Positions 1 to 9,057 of a DNA stretch of 64,000 nt are shown piece after piece. The DNA is taken from positions 824,001 through 888,000 of the forward strand of contig NZ_CP054699.1 of NCBI RefSeq assembly GCF_022558445.1, written 5' to 3'. How positions within the stretch are numbered: position 1 is the stretch's first letter; the number at the start of each line of letters is the position of its first letter. Both the position numbers and the translations under genes were made by a program. The DNA is from Candidatus Contubernalis alkalaceticus (GTDB lineage: Bacteria > Bacillota > Dethiobacteria > SKNC01). Under the pieces are notes generated by a model, which saw only the letters and a program-made list of their open reading frames with translations, made no database searches and was not told the origin of the DNA.

Positions 1-111
1 ATAATTGTGCCCTCTTATGCAGCTAAAGGCCTGGAATTTGACGGGGTGCTGATAGTCAACCTGGAAGTTAAGTATCACAAAAATGAATTAGATACAAACT
101 CCTTTATGTAG
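1..111 (+). pseudogene. C-terminal fragment of a UvrD/HelD-type helicase
   Basis: Frame 1 from the window edge reads IIVPSYAAKGLEFDGVLIV, the motif seen near the end of HelD/UvrD-like ATPases (typically VIPSYLAKGLEFDAV). The frame ends at a stop at 109-111. The next helicase motif, LYVAVT, is present but in another frame at 102-119, so there is a frameshift near base 100. The homology then stops and the sequence becomes a different gene family. I read this as the broken 3' end of a helicase gene whose 5' part lies outside the window. Confidence 0.6.
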
Positions 112-296
112 CTGTGACCCTGGAGGCCGGGAAGCTTTCTTTAGGAGATGCATTCATTAAAGAAAACACCGGTGATTTTTGGGGTTTAATTGGAACAAGG
201 CCCTATATGCGTGCCTTAATGGGAATGGCTGACTGTTTGTGGAATATTGGTCAGAGGAAGGAAGCCCTTGCTATTTATCAAAATATTGTTTTGTGA
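102..296 (+). pseudogene. Fragment of an ST7-like TPR protein joined to the helicase end
   Basis: The frame through 114-296 encodes about 60 residues including TGDFWGLIGTRPYMRALMG and CLWNIGQRKEALAIYQN. This resembles the conserved block of the ST7-like tetratricopeptide family (usually GHFWGLxETRPYMRAR, then CLWxLGxxEEAIxHYQ). It lacks the N-terminal part of that family and stops right after YQNIVL, where homologues continue with an LNPNDNQG-like segment. Its first codons are the LYVAVT helicase motif, so two unrelated fragments are fused near base 119. Not expected to be functional. Confidence 0.5.
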
Positions 297-353
297 GAAA
301 CATTCTTTTCATATGTTTTTATGCAACACTGCTAAGTAAAAATATGGTTCATG

Positions 354-380
354 GCTTCCTTGATCAGGGAAGCTTTTTTT
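354..380 (+). terminator. Rho-independent terminator
   Basis: GCTTCC (354-359) pairs with GGAAGC (368-373) and is followed by seven T residues. It separates the gene fragments at the window start from the collagen-like gene. Confidence 0.7.
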
Positions 381-445
381 ATTATTACCCCGTACCCTGA
401 TACAGAATTGCAGGAACAATTGTTCACTGTTGCATGTAAAGTGTA

Positions 446-472
446 ACAATTTATATATTTTTTCATACATTA
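446..472 (+). promoter_or_regulatory. Candidate sigma-K promoter of the collagen-like gene
   Basis: AC at 446-447, a 16-base gap, then CATACATTA at 464-472 fits the mother-cell sigma-K pattern (AC, 16-17 bases, CATAnnnTA). It lies about 40 bases before the gene, as expected for a spore-surface protein. A TATAAT at 471-476 overlaps it, but no good sigma-A -35 box sits at the right distance. Confidence 0.5.
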
Positions 473-475
473 TAA

Positions 476-1771
<1,296 letters not shown>

Positions 1772-1810
1772 ATAGACAAATAAAATTGTTAATCAAGATT
1801 ATCATAATGA

Positions 1811-1850
1811 GAAAGCACCTTTTCGATAATGAATCGGTGCTTTCTTATAT
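1811..1850 (+). terminator. Terminator of the collagen-like gene
   Basis: GAAAGCACC (1811-1819) pairs perfectly with GGTGCTTTC (1836-1844) and is followed by TTATAT. It lies 40 bases after the stop codon. Confidence 0.75.
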
Positions 1851-2170
1851 AAAAGTCCATAAATATAATGATTATAATAACCTTAAGCTGGCCGCTCACA
1901 ACCATTTAAGCCTCCGGCCCGGTTATAAAGTTTCTGTCGCTGTCTTGCAGAGAGCACACGAACTTTATCCTGAACAAGTAGCTACTTTCTTTTTTTCGTT
2001 TTGACTGAAAAGATCTGATTATGGGGCTACTATTCTTGTCCCAGTCCTTACGGGGATACCCGTTTCAGCATGTTTATAGCGCCTGTGGCCATCGTAACCT
2101 TTCTTAAGCACTTTGCCGACATCTCAGCGGTTAGCAAAGTAGTTGAAGAGGATTTTCTTAAAGATCCAAA
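1851..2170. other. Intergenic stretch without a recognisable gene
   Basis: Short open frames occur on both strands, but none has a ribosome binding site or a family I recognise. The minus strand continues out of the LytTR remnant without clear homology. It looks like decayed coding DNA. Confidence 0.5.
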
Positions 2171-2410
2171 CACTTCCAGTTCCACGTTGTTATACATTCT
2201 CAGTACGTATCGCGAGTTGAACCAGGGGATGATTTATTTTACGTGCAGCAGATTTACCATTTGAGATTTGTTGACACGTATGAACCCCTTTTCTGCCCAT
2301 ATGCTCTCATAATACTGTAGTGTTTCTTTCATCCTGTAATGATTCGTCGCAGTGTATGCCATGATGCCATCCGGGCCTGCTTCAAGATATGATAAGATTT
2401 CCGCTAATAA
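2171..2410 (-). pseudogene. LytTR-type DNA-binding domain fragment with an internal stop
   Basis: The minus strand encodes GIMAYTATNHYRMKETLQYY, then GFIRVNKSQMVNLLHVK, a stop at 2234-2236, then IIPWFNSRYVLRMYNNVELEV in the same frame. LytTR domains read continuously through this point (VNLxxVxEIxPWFNSRxVLxLxNG), so one nonsense change, probably Glu to stop, splits the domain. The receiver part and the start of the gene are missing, and the fragment abuts the 3' end of the C45-type gene. Confidence 0.6.
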
Positions 2411-2411
2411 C

Positions 2412-3470
2412 TTACAGCTTGTATTCAACGAACTCATAATTGCATGGGTTTCCGTAAGCTATATACATCTTTTGATCTACCGGGACCATTACAAAGGCAG
2501 CCAGGGTTTCCGATACTACAGGTGCCCGGGATATATCAACATGTTTGCAGATAGAGTTGGGGTGGTTTTCATGGTCCCTCATAATCTCCATCATTACCTG
2601 AGGAGTTAATTTACAAAGGCTTTCATTCATTAATTTTTCAATCCTTTCAATTCTAAAAAAACTGTCCGGGATTGCCTGGCTGGCCATGTCCCTTTCTTTG
2701 AATCTTTCAGTTAGATAATGGTTTGAGTGAACCATCATATCCTGTTCAGGTGTTAATATTTCAAAATCGTTGTGGACACTTTCTATCCCCACCATTTCAC
2801 CTTCAGCACTGGCCAGGTGGTAATAACCAAGACCTCTGGCAGCCTCCTTTAAAACTTCTAAAGCCTCATTTATATTTTTCTGTCTCATTGCTTTAGGCAG
2901 GTAGCATCCCAGGGGTATGTTAAAGGAATAATCCATCCCAAAGGTGGCATTGGCACACATTCCAAAACCGGTTGAGCTGATGGTGTACTCTACAAAACTC
3001 CCTATAACCAGGGATAACTGCACAAGCCCATCTGCATGGCGTATTCTTAAAAGGTCCAGGGGAGTATCCGGGGTCCAGTCTATAGTCTGTCCAAGCATTG
3101 TTTTCCCGTCTTCCACAGCTTTTCCGGAAGCAGCAAAAGATGTGCATAAAGCTGATATCTGGTTGTAGTAAATCAACAGTTCCGACATACACCGCAGGGA
3201 AAAAACCTCTTCAAAATTTAACCCAGCTCCTTTTGCCTGGCCCTTCAGCATCTCAATTAAATACGGGTCAAAATCCCGCACCCGGGGAAGAAATTTTGAT
3301 GTATTTGCGGTTACATCCTGCCTGGAAGCATTGTAAAAGGCTGATAAACCGTATAGATTCATTTCCAGGGATTTTTTTATGTTGTCTCTACATGCCTCTC
3401 CGTACTGCTGACCAATTTCATAGGGAGTGCCGCTGCACTCGATGACTTTAAAACTTTTTTCCTGTTTCAT
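2412..3470 (-). CDS. C45-family acyltransferase/peptidase (AAT-like Ntn hydrolase)
   Basis: 352 residues, the normal size for acyl-CoA:6-aminopenicillanate-acyltransferase-like proteins. The N-terminus has the family signature GTPYEIGQQYGEA. Cys109 in ALCTSF is the expected autocatalytic cleavage site, becoming the N-terminal nucleophile after self-processing. A GQTIDWTP segment follows, as in other Ntn hydrolases of this clan (GQNxDW). Start chosen at ATG 3470 with AGAGGTGG just upstream; a GTG nine bases earlier overlaps that site. The substrate is unknown; bacterial relatives include amide hydrolases and acyltransferases. The tetR gene upstream points the same way 70 bases off, so they may be co-regulated. 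Confidence 0.75.
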   Translation of the reverse strand: MKQEKSFKVIECSGTPYEIGQQYGEACRDNIKKSLEMNLYGLSAFYNASRQDVTANTSKFLPRVRDFDPYLIEMLKGQAKGAGLNFEEVFSLRCMSELLIYYNQISALCTSFAASGKAVEDGKTMLGQTIDWTPDTPLDLLRIRHADGLVQLSLVIGSFVEYTISSTGFGMCANATFGMDYSFNIPLGCYLPKAMRQKNINEALEVLKEAARGLGYYHLASAEGEMVGIESVHNDFEILTPEQDMMVHSNHYLTERFKERDMASQAIPDSFFRIERIEKLMNESLCKLTPQVMMEIMRDHENHPNSICKHVDISRAPVVSETLAAFVMVPVDQKMYIAYGNPCNYEFVEYKL

Positions 3471-3539
3471 AACAACCACCTCTTTAAAATTATTTATAAA
3501 TTCCAGCTAACTTTTTGACATCGTAACACAGTTTAAGAA

Positions 3540-4130
3540 TTATTGTTTTTTTAGTCCTAACCACAGGTCTCTCCAAAAGTTTTTAATATATTTTTCTTTC
3601 TTCAATTCCGGCATAACCATCATCCAATTTATAATCCCTTCCCTAAAGAACCGAAAAGACAAGGACATTCTAATAGGGCAATCTTTCCTGAAAAACCCTT
3701 TTTCGATTCCTTCTTCAAAGATCTTTTCCATCTTTTTTTGTATGCGTCCGTCACAGTTTGCAACGTGGGCAAAGAACTTTTCCTTTATTACAGGAGGTGT
3801 AAAAAGGGTAATCTGATTCCAGAAAGCTTGTATCTCAGGATTTTTCATGTAGTAAATCATATATTGCTGGAAAATAAAGAAAAGTTTATCTTCCATGTCC
3901 ATATTTTCAGCAGTGCCCATAATTTTTTCCATTAAGTAAACATACTCGTTGGCCAGGTCTTCATAAACTGAAAAAAACAACTCTTCCTTACTGGTAAAAT
4001 GCGCATAAAGTGATGGTGTTTTGATACCCACCAATTCAGCAATATCTTTCATTGTTGTGCCGTCATAGCCCCGTTGGGCAAATAATGAGAGAGCTTTTTC
4101 TTTAATTATATCTTTAGTTGAACTGTTCAT
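3540..4130 (-). CDS. TetR-family transcriptional regulator
   Basis: 196 residues. Residues 8-55 form a typical TetR helix-turn-helix (KALSLFAQRGYDGTTMKDIA, then TPSLYAHFTSKEELF). The ligand-binding C-terminal domain resembles TetR_C regions of Firmicutes. It reads toward the C45-family gene and is preceded by its own promoter and a perfect 20-base palindrome, so autorepression is likely. The ligand is unknown. Confidence 0.88.
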   Translation of the reverse strand: MNSSTKDIIKEKALSLFAQRGYDGTTMKDIAELVGIKTPSLYAHFTSKEELFFSVYEDLANEYVYLMEKIMGTAENMDMEDKLFFIFQQYMIYYMKNPEIQAFWNQITLFTPPVIKEKFFAHVANCDGRIQKKMEKIFEEGIEKGFFRKDCPIRMSLSFRFFREGIINWMMVMPELKKEKYIKNFWRDLWLGLKKQ

Positions 4131-4148
4131 TTTGGGATTACTTCACTC

Positions 4149-4200
4149 CCTAACTAATATTAGTTAGGTTAAGTTTACAACAAATTCGTTTAGCTGTCAA
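4149..4200 (-). promoter_or_regulatory. tetR promoter and palindromic operator
   Basis: On the minus strand TTGACA (4200-4195) and TAAACT (4177-4172) are 17 bases apart. Directly downstream is the perfect palindrome CCTAACTAATATTAGTTAGG (4149-4168), 18 bases before the tetR start, a classical position for TetR autorepression. Confidence 0.7.
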
Positions 4201-4392
4201 CACTGAATTACTTCCACTTAACCTGTGTGAGGTTTGAAGAGGGAGTAGTGGCAGCTCCACCTCAAGCCCAGCTGCTTTGAAGGCCCGGCGATTTACTGCA
4301 GGCGCTGGCTTATTGTTCCCTCCAGTTACCCCGGCGGCATATAGGCTGCCCAAAACGCCTGCGCCAAAAATTAGATATTTCATGTTTTTCAT
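4150..4392 (-). pseudogene. Ketopantoate reductase (ApbA/PanE-like) N-terminal remnant
   Basis: The minus strand begins MKYLIFGAGVLGSLYAA, the NAD(P)-binding Rossmann start of the ApbA/PanE family. After about 20 residues the similarity fades, and the frame ends after about 80 residues against roughly 300 for the family. The tetR promoter and operator now occupy its 3' end. I interpret it as a deletion remnant. Confidence 0.6.
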
Positions 4393-4529
4393 CTCTGCTC
4401 AACTTCTTCTGATTTTGTATCTATCATAATGAAACTGGAAACGCTTTTCATAGTATTTTAAAAGGAGGATTGTACCCAATTAATGAGGAATAATTAAAAT
4501 TAATAAAAATTGTAAGAGGTGAATATTTT

Positions 4530-4982
4530 ATGGAAAAGATTGATTTAATTTTTGACGGGAGCCGTGAGCCTTTGGAGGAGGAGTTACTGGATTATATGGA
4601 TAATCCGGGCAGAAAACTCTGGGAGGGCATTAATGACTTTATCCAGGAGAAATATAAGACTTCTCCCAAGATGGCGTACAGTAAATGCTCCGGTAAGCCC
4701 GGTTGGAACAGGAAATATAAAAAATCCGGGAAGTCCCTCTGTACCCTTTACCCGGAAAAGGACGGCTTTGTAGCGTTGATTGTCATTTTACAGGATTCTC
4801 TCCCGGTGGTGGAAGCCATGTACCCTGACTTTGAAAAAGAAGTGGTTGATGTGATTACATCTGCTCAGCCGTTTAACGGGACCTTCTGGCTGATGGTTCC
4901 CGTAAAAAACAGCAGGGCACTGGAGAATGTGAAAGACCTGCTTCTTTTAAAACATAACCCGGAGAAGTATTCCAAACGGTAA
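4530..4982 (+). CDS. DUF3788-family protein
   Basis: 150 residues with the pattern I associate with DUF3788: a start around a short acidic stretch, WEGINDFIQEKYKTSPKMAY, then GWNRKYKKSGKSLCTLYPE with a central beta region (FVALIVILQD). TAAGAGGTGAA precedes ATG 4530 at good distance. No signal peptide or membrane segment. The function of the family is not known to me. It stands alone. Confidence 0.7.
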   Translation: MEKIDLIFDGSREPLEEELLDYMDNPGRKLWEGINDFIQEKYKTSPKMAYSKCSGKPGWNRKYKKSGKSLCTLYPEKDGFVALIVILQDSLPVVEAMYPDFEKEVVDVITSAQPFNGTFWLMVPVKNSRALENVKDLLLLKHNPEKYSKR

Positions 4983-5285
4983 TAAGCTTTTCGGGCATAC
5001 CGAAGAAGTCTTTCTACAGAGTTAGAATACAACCGGATATCTGCTGGAAAAAGTTCTTATAATACTCAAGTCAAAAACTCTCTGAACTGCCATATACCAT
5101 GGGATTTTGCTTAAATTCATCTATATTACAATTATCTTTTATTATAAACAGTAGTCAATCAAAAGTTGAGTCAAAAGCCCTTTGGTATTCTACTAATGTA
5201 ACTTACCTATAAGCTGGCAGCAGCAGGTATTGACCTAAACATGATGGGTATTCAAAGGTTCGCAGCACAAAAGAGATCATTTCCC
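4983..5285. other. Intergenic stretch with a possible decayed gene end
   Basis: Nothing here is a convincing gene. From about 5211 to 5330 a plus frame reads KLAAAGIDLNMMGIQRF and ends at a stop, without a start codon or ribosome binding site. It may be the tail of a lost gene; I do not recognise it. Confidence 0.35.
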
Positions 5286-5341
5286 TTGACAAAAAGTGAA
5301 CTGCTGAAGTATACTAAACACGTAACTTAGTAAATTACTAA
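5286..5341 (+). promoter_or_regulatory. Promoter with palindromic operator for the DUF6530/GIY-YIG pair
   Basis: TTGACA (5286-5291), 18 bases, TATACT (5310-5315). Twelve bases downstream is TTAGTAAATTACTAA (5327-5341), a palindrome around one central base. Part of it, TTACTAAAT, is repeated at 5351-5359. This spot suits a repressor. Confidence 0.55.
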
Positions 5342-5406
5342 ATAAAAAAATTACTAAATTACAAAAATACTAAACCTTAAAAGGTCAGATAGGATGTTAT
5401 GAATAA

Positions 5407-5886
5407 ATGAAAATACCCACAACGCTGAAACATAAACCGGTTATTGTCTCGGAAAACTATGAAAATGTGGATGGAAGGAATGCGTATAATTCAGATGCAA
5501 AGGGATTATCCCTTGGGCTTGCCCAGTGGAATGAACGGGGTAAACTGGACATTTCTGCTAAGGTATGGCGTTATACTGGGGAAAAATGGTCCAGGCAGTC
5601 GGAAGAACTGCCCCTGCACCGGGTAATAGATCTGTCTATCCTTATCTGCAGGTCCATGCTTCATTTTAGAGAGGCATACCGTTATGAAAAGCTGTTCGAT
5701 TCTGAAAAACCTGTTATTGACAGAGTTGGAATGCAGGGAGATGCCATGACTGTATCTGTTTGTACAGATAATCCAATGATTGAAGGAGATATTAAGCTGT
5801 TTCAGCAGGCCCTTAGTAATGATGATGAGTTAATTGGGGAACGTTTAAGGACACTTTCAAAAATATTAAAAGATATGGGTTACTAA
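5407..5886 (+). CDS. Conserved hypothetical protein (DUF6530-like)
   Basis: 159 residues, soluble, no signal peptide. The sequence runs KIPTTLKHKPVIVSENYENV, GLSLGLAQWNERGKLDISAK, then GDAMTVSVCTDNPMIEGDI. I recall this as the DUF6530 family but cannot check it. The start ATG 5407 has only a weak ribosome binding site. The next gene starts 2 bases after its stop, so the pair is almost certainly one transcription unit. Function unknown. Confidence 0.65.
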   Translation: MKIPTTLKHKPVIVSENYENVDGRNAYNSDAKGLSLGLAQWNERGKLDISAKVWRYTGEKWSRQSEELPLHRVIDLSILICRSMLHFREAYRYEKLFDSEKPVIDRVGMQGDAMTVSVCTDNPMIEGDIKLFQQALSNDDELIGERLRTLSKILKDMGY

Positions 5887-5888
5887 AG

Positions 5889-6260
5889 ATGAGCAATAAA
5901 AGTGAGAGAAAAAAAGAACTTATCCTTGAATACAAGTCACGAAAAATCTCAGGTGGGGTATATAAGATAACCAATACTGCCAATGGCTGGTATTGGTTAA
6001 AAGCGGACTTAAATATACAGGGACAAAAAAACCGTTTTGAGTTTTCAAAAAAGACTAATTCATGTGTCCTGTTAAGGTTAAAAAAGGATTGGGATCAGTA
6101 TGGAAGCCAGGCGTTTACTTTCGAGATTTTGGAAGAAATTGAAATGAAAGATACTCAGACGTTGAAAGAGTTTAAAGATGATTTACTGGTTCTCGAAGAA
6201 ATGTGGGCGGAGAGGTTTGATGCTGAAAAATCTTATTTGAGTTTAAAGAAAAAAATATAA
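5889..6260 (+). CDS. GIY-YIG-like nuclease-family protein
   Basis: 123 residues. GGVYKITNTANGWYWLKADL is the place where GIY-YIG proteins have GIYxIxNxxNGKxYIG. The second motif is degenerate (YWL instead of YIG), as in a small GIY-YIG subfamily of Firmicutes. LRLKKDWDQYGSQAFTFEIL matches the helix that follows. The altered motif makes nuclease activity uncertain. It is tightly coupled to the preceding gene (2-base gap). Confidence 0.65.
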   Translation: MSNKSERKKELILEYKSRKISGGVYKITNTANGWYWLKADLNIQGQKNRFEFSKKTNSCVLLRLKKDWDQYGSQAFTFEILEEIEMKDTQTLKEFKDDLLVLEEMWAERFDAEKSYLSLKKKI

Positions 6261-6466
6261 ATGAGAAAAGGCATTTGTTCAAAATATAATTTCCAAGAGG
6301 ATTTTTCAATAGCCGAGAATAGCCTTCCCCGGGTAGGCAAAGAACAGTTTGCAAAAATTAGGAGAGCTGCTTTTGTTTCTCCGAAAACTTAAGAGGGAGA
6401 TTTTCAATTAACTGCGTTTATCAGAACTAATTTTGAAATTTTAAATTTCTGGAAGTAGGGGGAAAT

Positions 6467-7324
6467 ATGAAATACTATGTCTTGCTTTTAATTTTCGCTA
6501 TAATTTTAATGATACTTATAGTTGTAGGGAATGCTGCATCTTTAAAAAACCTTTACAGAAAAGAAAAAAATGAAGAGCTTAATCAATATTCGGGCCTGGA
6601 AAGAGAATCCATAATATCGGAGAAAGATATTGAACATTTACCTGAACCTGTTCAGAATTACCTTAAGTATTGTGGGTTCATTGAACACGAGGAAATAATT
6701 AATGCTGAAGTAATTTGGAGTGATAGTTACATCAAATTAGCCCCTGAAAGAAAATGGATGAAATTAAAAACACAGCAATTCAATTCTGTTCCAGAACCAA
6801 TGAGAATTGCTTACATGAAAGCCGCTATACTGGGGGTAATCCCTTTTGAAGGAAGAGATATTTATCGTGATGGCAGGGGAAATATGCTGGGGAAAATTGC
6901 AGGAATCTTCACTGTGTTTAACTCTCAAGATAAAGAAACATCACAATCTGCATTAATCACTATCTTAGCTGAAGTTCCTTTGGTACCTGGCTATGCCCTT
7001 GCAGACTATATTACATGGGAAGAGATTGATAAAAATACTGCTAACGCAAGGATTCTTCATAAGGGATTAGATGTAGGAGGCACTTTTTTCTTTAATGATA
7101 AAGGAGAATATATCCGTTTTGAAACAGATGATAGATATTATAACGATCCAAAAGGAGATTATAAAAAAATAAAATTCACTGCTTTAGTCGACGACTACAC
7201 AGAAAAAGAAGGCCTAAAATTTCCTACAAAAGTTAAAGCTATCTGGCATCTTCCTGAGGGAGAGTATGAATATTGGAAGGGTACAATTTCAGATATATAC
7301 TTTAATGTAAAAGATATTGATTGA
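6467..7324 (+). CDS. Membrane-anchored DUF6544-like protein
   Basis: 285 residues. One N-terminal membrane helix (residues 3-24) is followed by an extracytoplasmic domain with LPEPVQNYLKYCGFI, WMKLKTQQFNSVPEP and GRDIYRDGRGNMLGK. This matches the family annotated DUF6544 as I remember it. The later half is beta-rich with a WHLPEGEYEYWKG motif. A purine-rich GTAGGGGGAAAT precedes ATG 6467. Function unknown. It faces the next gene across a shared terminator. Confidence 0.65.
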   Translation: MKYYVLLLIFAIILMILIVVGNAASLKNLYRKEKNEELNQYSGLERESIISEKDIEHLPEPVQNYLKYCGFIEHEEIINAEVIWSDSYIKLAPERKWMKLKTQQFNSVPEPMRIAYMKAAILGVIPFEGRDIYRDGRGNMLGKIAGIFTVFNSQDKETSQSALITILAEVPLVPGYALADYITWEEIDKNTANARILHKGLDVGGTFFFNDKGEYIRFETDDRYYNDPKGDYKKIKFTALVDDYTEKEGLKFPTKVKAIWHLPEGEYEYWKGTISDIYFNVKDID

Positions 7325-7345
7325 AAAGTGATATTCATAAGCTAG

Positions 7346-7374
7346 AAAAAGAGTCAGCTGACGCTAACTCTTTT
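7346..7374. terminator. Bidirectional terminator
   Basis: AAAAGAGT (7347-7354) pairs with ACTCTTTT (7367-7374) between two converging genes. The A-run and T-run allow termination both ways. Confidence 0.65.
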
Positions 7375-7392
7375 CTTGCTTTTAAGCCAACC

Positions 7393-7866
7393 CTAGACTT
7401 TCATCATACGGCCCGTTTTTATATAGTGGTTTAACAGCTCCTCCATGGATTCCACTTCAAAAGTAAATTCATCCTCAGAAATACTATCAATGTATTCGCT
7501 GCCTTTTTCAGTTAAAGCAGTAAAGGTATAATCCACCCTGGCCTTTGTGTTTCCGTCTTCATCTTTATTTAAAGCTACTGCAAACCTTACAATCATAAGA
7601 TCATTGGCGTACTGAATGAATAAAATTTTATGGTTTGCCTGATCATACTCAGCAACATACCATACAGTACCCTCCACATACTCATCTGTTGTAAAAATAC
7701 ATCCTTCTTCAATTAACCCGGAATTAGAATAAATCATTTCATATTCCCAACCCGGTATCCATTCAAGTTCCCTCACGGGGCACAACAGGGGAAACACCAC
7801 ATCAGGGGCAGCATTAAAGGAAAGACTATAACTCCAAATTGTTCTTTTTTCCTTAAAGGGTTTCAA
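7393..7866 (-). CDS. SRPBCC (START/Bet v 1-like) family protein
   Basis: 157 residues. The fold signature is visible: FNAAPDVVFPLLCPVRELEWIPGW near the start, YVEGTVWYVAEYD in the middle and a long C-terminal helix (ESMEELLNHYIKTGRMM). Such proteins bind hydrophobic ligands; none can be assigned here. It begins with TTG at 7866, preceded by AAAGGATG about 10 bases off. A MerR-type gene lies upstream, separated by a terminator. Confidence 0.75.
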   Translation of the reverse strand: MKPFKEKRTIWSYSLSFNAAPDVVFPLLCPVRELEWIPGWEYEMIYSNSGLIEEGCIFTTDEYVEGTVWYVAEYDQANHKILFIQYANDLMIVRFAVALNKDEDGNTKARVDYTFTALTEKGSEYIDSISEDEFTFEVESMEELLNHYIKTGRMMKV

Positions 7867-7938
7867 TTAGTAATCATCCTTTCATTTTTTAATGTATTCA
7901 TCTTAAACTATAAAGTTATAGTCAGGTCAACCGGTTAA

Positions 7939-7976
7939 TTTAAAAAGCTGTGGAAATTTATCCACAGCTTTTTAAA
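7939..7976 (-). terminator. Terminator of the MerR-type gene
   Basis: A perfect 16-base stem, TTTAAAAAGCTGTGGA against TCCACAGCTTTTTAAA, with a 6-base loop. It lies 15 bases beyond the stop codon of the minus-strand MerR gene. Confidence 0.85.
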
Positions 7977-7990
7977 ATCTCCTGTTATAA

Positions 7991-8530
7991 TTACCGCTTC
8001 ATAATAATAGTTTGAGCTTCAGTTCTTATTTCTTTAATTTCTTCCTGGTTAAAGCCCAGCGCCCGGAGAAACTCTTGATGACTTTGTGGTGATAACTTTT
8101 CTAATTCCCCGTGTAATTTACACATATCCAGTTCATCAAAACCAGCATTACTCAGCAGGTTTATTAATAAATCTTTATCAATGAACGTGAGACTCTCCAG
8201 CAGCTTCTCATTTTTAAGAATATCAATAATCATCCTCTGTTGACTGCGAATTTTTAGTATATATTCGTTTAATTCCATCAACCTGGAATCAAGAACTTCC
8301 CTGGTAGCATTACCATCACAATCCAGGATTTCCTTGATTTCCTTTATGGAAAGACCTGTCTGTCGGTACATACATATCTGCTCTAACCTGTTGATATCTT
8401 CGTCTGAATACTTTCTATAATTTTTATCTGTTCTTCCGGATGCTTTTAGAAGGCCGACGGAATCATAGTATAAAAGGGTGCTTCTAGAAAGATTGAATTT
8501 TTTACTTAAAAAGCCAATAGAATAGCTCAT
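7991..8530 (-). CDS. MerR-family transcriptional regulator
   Basis: 179 residues from ATG 8530, which follows AAGGAGTGATAAT. Residues 2-70 form the MerR winged helix (IGFLSKKFNLSRSTLLYYDS, then YRKYSDEDINRLEQICMYR, GLSIKEIKEILD). A coiled dimerisation helix and a C-terminal effector region with a helical LNEYILKIRSQQRMI stretch follow. No cysteine cluster of metal-sensing MerR proteins is seen, so an organic or protein ligand is more likely. Target genes are unknown. Confidence 0.85.
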   Translation of the reverse strand: MSYSIGFLSKKFNLSRSTLLYYDSVGLLKASGRTDKNYRKYSDEDINRLEQICMYRQTGLSIKEIKEILDCDGNATREVLDSRLMELNEYILKIRSQQRMIIDILKNEKLLESLTFIDKDLLINLLSNAGFDELDMCKLHGELEKLSPQSHQEFLRALGFNQEEIKEIRTEAQTIIMKR

Positions 8531-8712
8531 ATTATCACTCCTTGGAAACAATACGGACATGCATTGCAATTCTGCTCTTTCATATTTTTGACCTCAAGTT
8601 CGTAAGGGTTACTCCGGTGATGATAAGAAGCTCCTACCTCTAAACTGTAAGTATAGGTGGGGAGGTTCACTCTCATTATAGCATTGTTTTAATTTAAATT
8701 TAATGAGTCAGG

Positions 8713-8741
8713 GTGAGTCAGGGGACAATTCCTTGACTCAC
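8713..8741. repeat. REP-like palindrome next to a RAYT remnant
   Basis: GTGAGTCA (8713-8720) and TGACTCAC (8734-8741) frame GGGGACAATTCC. A partial extra copy TGAGTCAGGG lies directly before it at 8704-8713. The GACTCA stem with a GGGGAC..TTCC centre is the form of repeats mobilised by RAYT (Y1/IS200-like) transposases in Firmicutes. Confidence 0.55.
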
Positions 8742-8792
8742 TTTGATTTACATGGTACGATTTACCTTACAAGATAAAGTAATGAGGTTATT

Positions 8793-8868
8793 ATGCCAAG
8801 AAAAACAGGAAACTGAGTGAAACCAATATTTATCATGTTATGATAAGAGGAAGCGAGAAAAAGATATA
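8793..8868 (+). pseudogene. Remnant of a REP-associated tyrosine (Y1) transposase
   Basis: ATG 8793 reads MPRKTGN and stops. In a second frame directly afterwards the DNA encodes RKLSETNIYHVMIRGSEKK, the N-terminus of RAYT proteins (typically MPRKxRxxSETxIYHVMxRG). The frame then stops again, and nothing of the later HUH or tyrosine region is present. So this is the frameshifted first 25 or so codons of a transposase gene beside its palindromic repeat. Confidence 0.65.
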
Positions 8869-9057
8869 AAGATCTTCACTGAATGATCGGTAACTGGGCA
8901 AGGGATAGGCCCATATATTGGTAACAGGGTTAATTGCTGTAAGTCAAGTTCCGGAATCTCCGGGCATTGATTGTAATCCCATTAGTACACAACAAGTAGA
9001 AATCAGTAGGGCCATCACATGATTGGAAATTGATGATAGGAAAAGAAAGGAATCTAA

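Noticed and set aside
1786-2004. 72-residue plus ORF after the collagen-like gene
   Set aside because: It reads through the terminator hairpin, has no ribosome binding site and no recognisable family.
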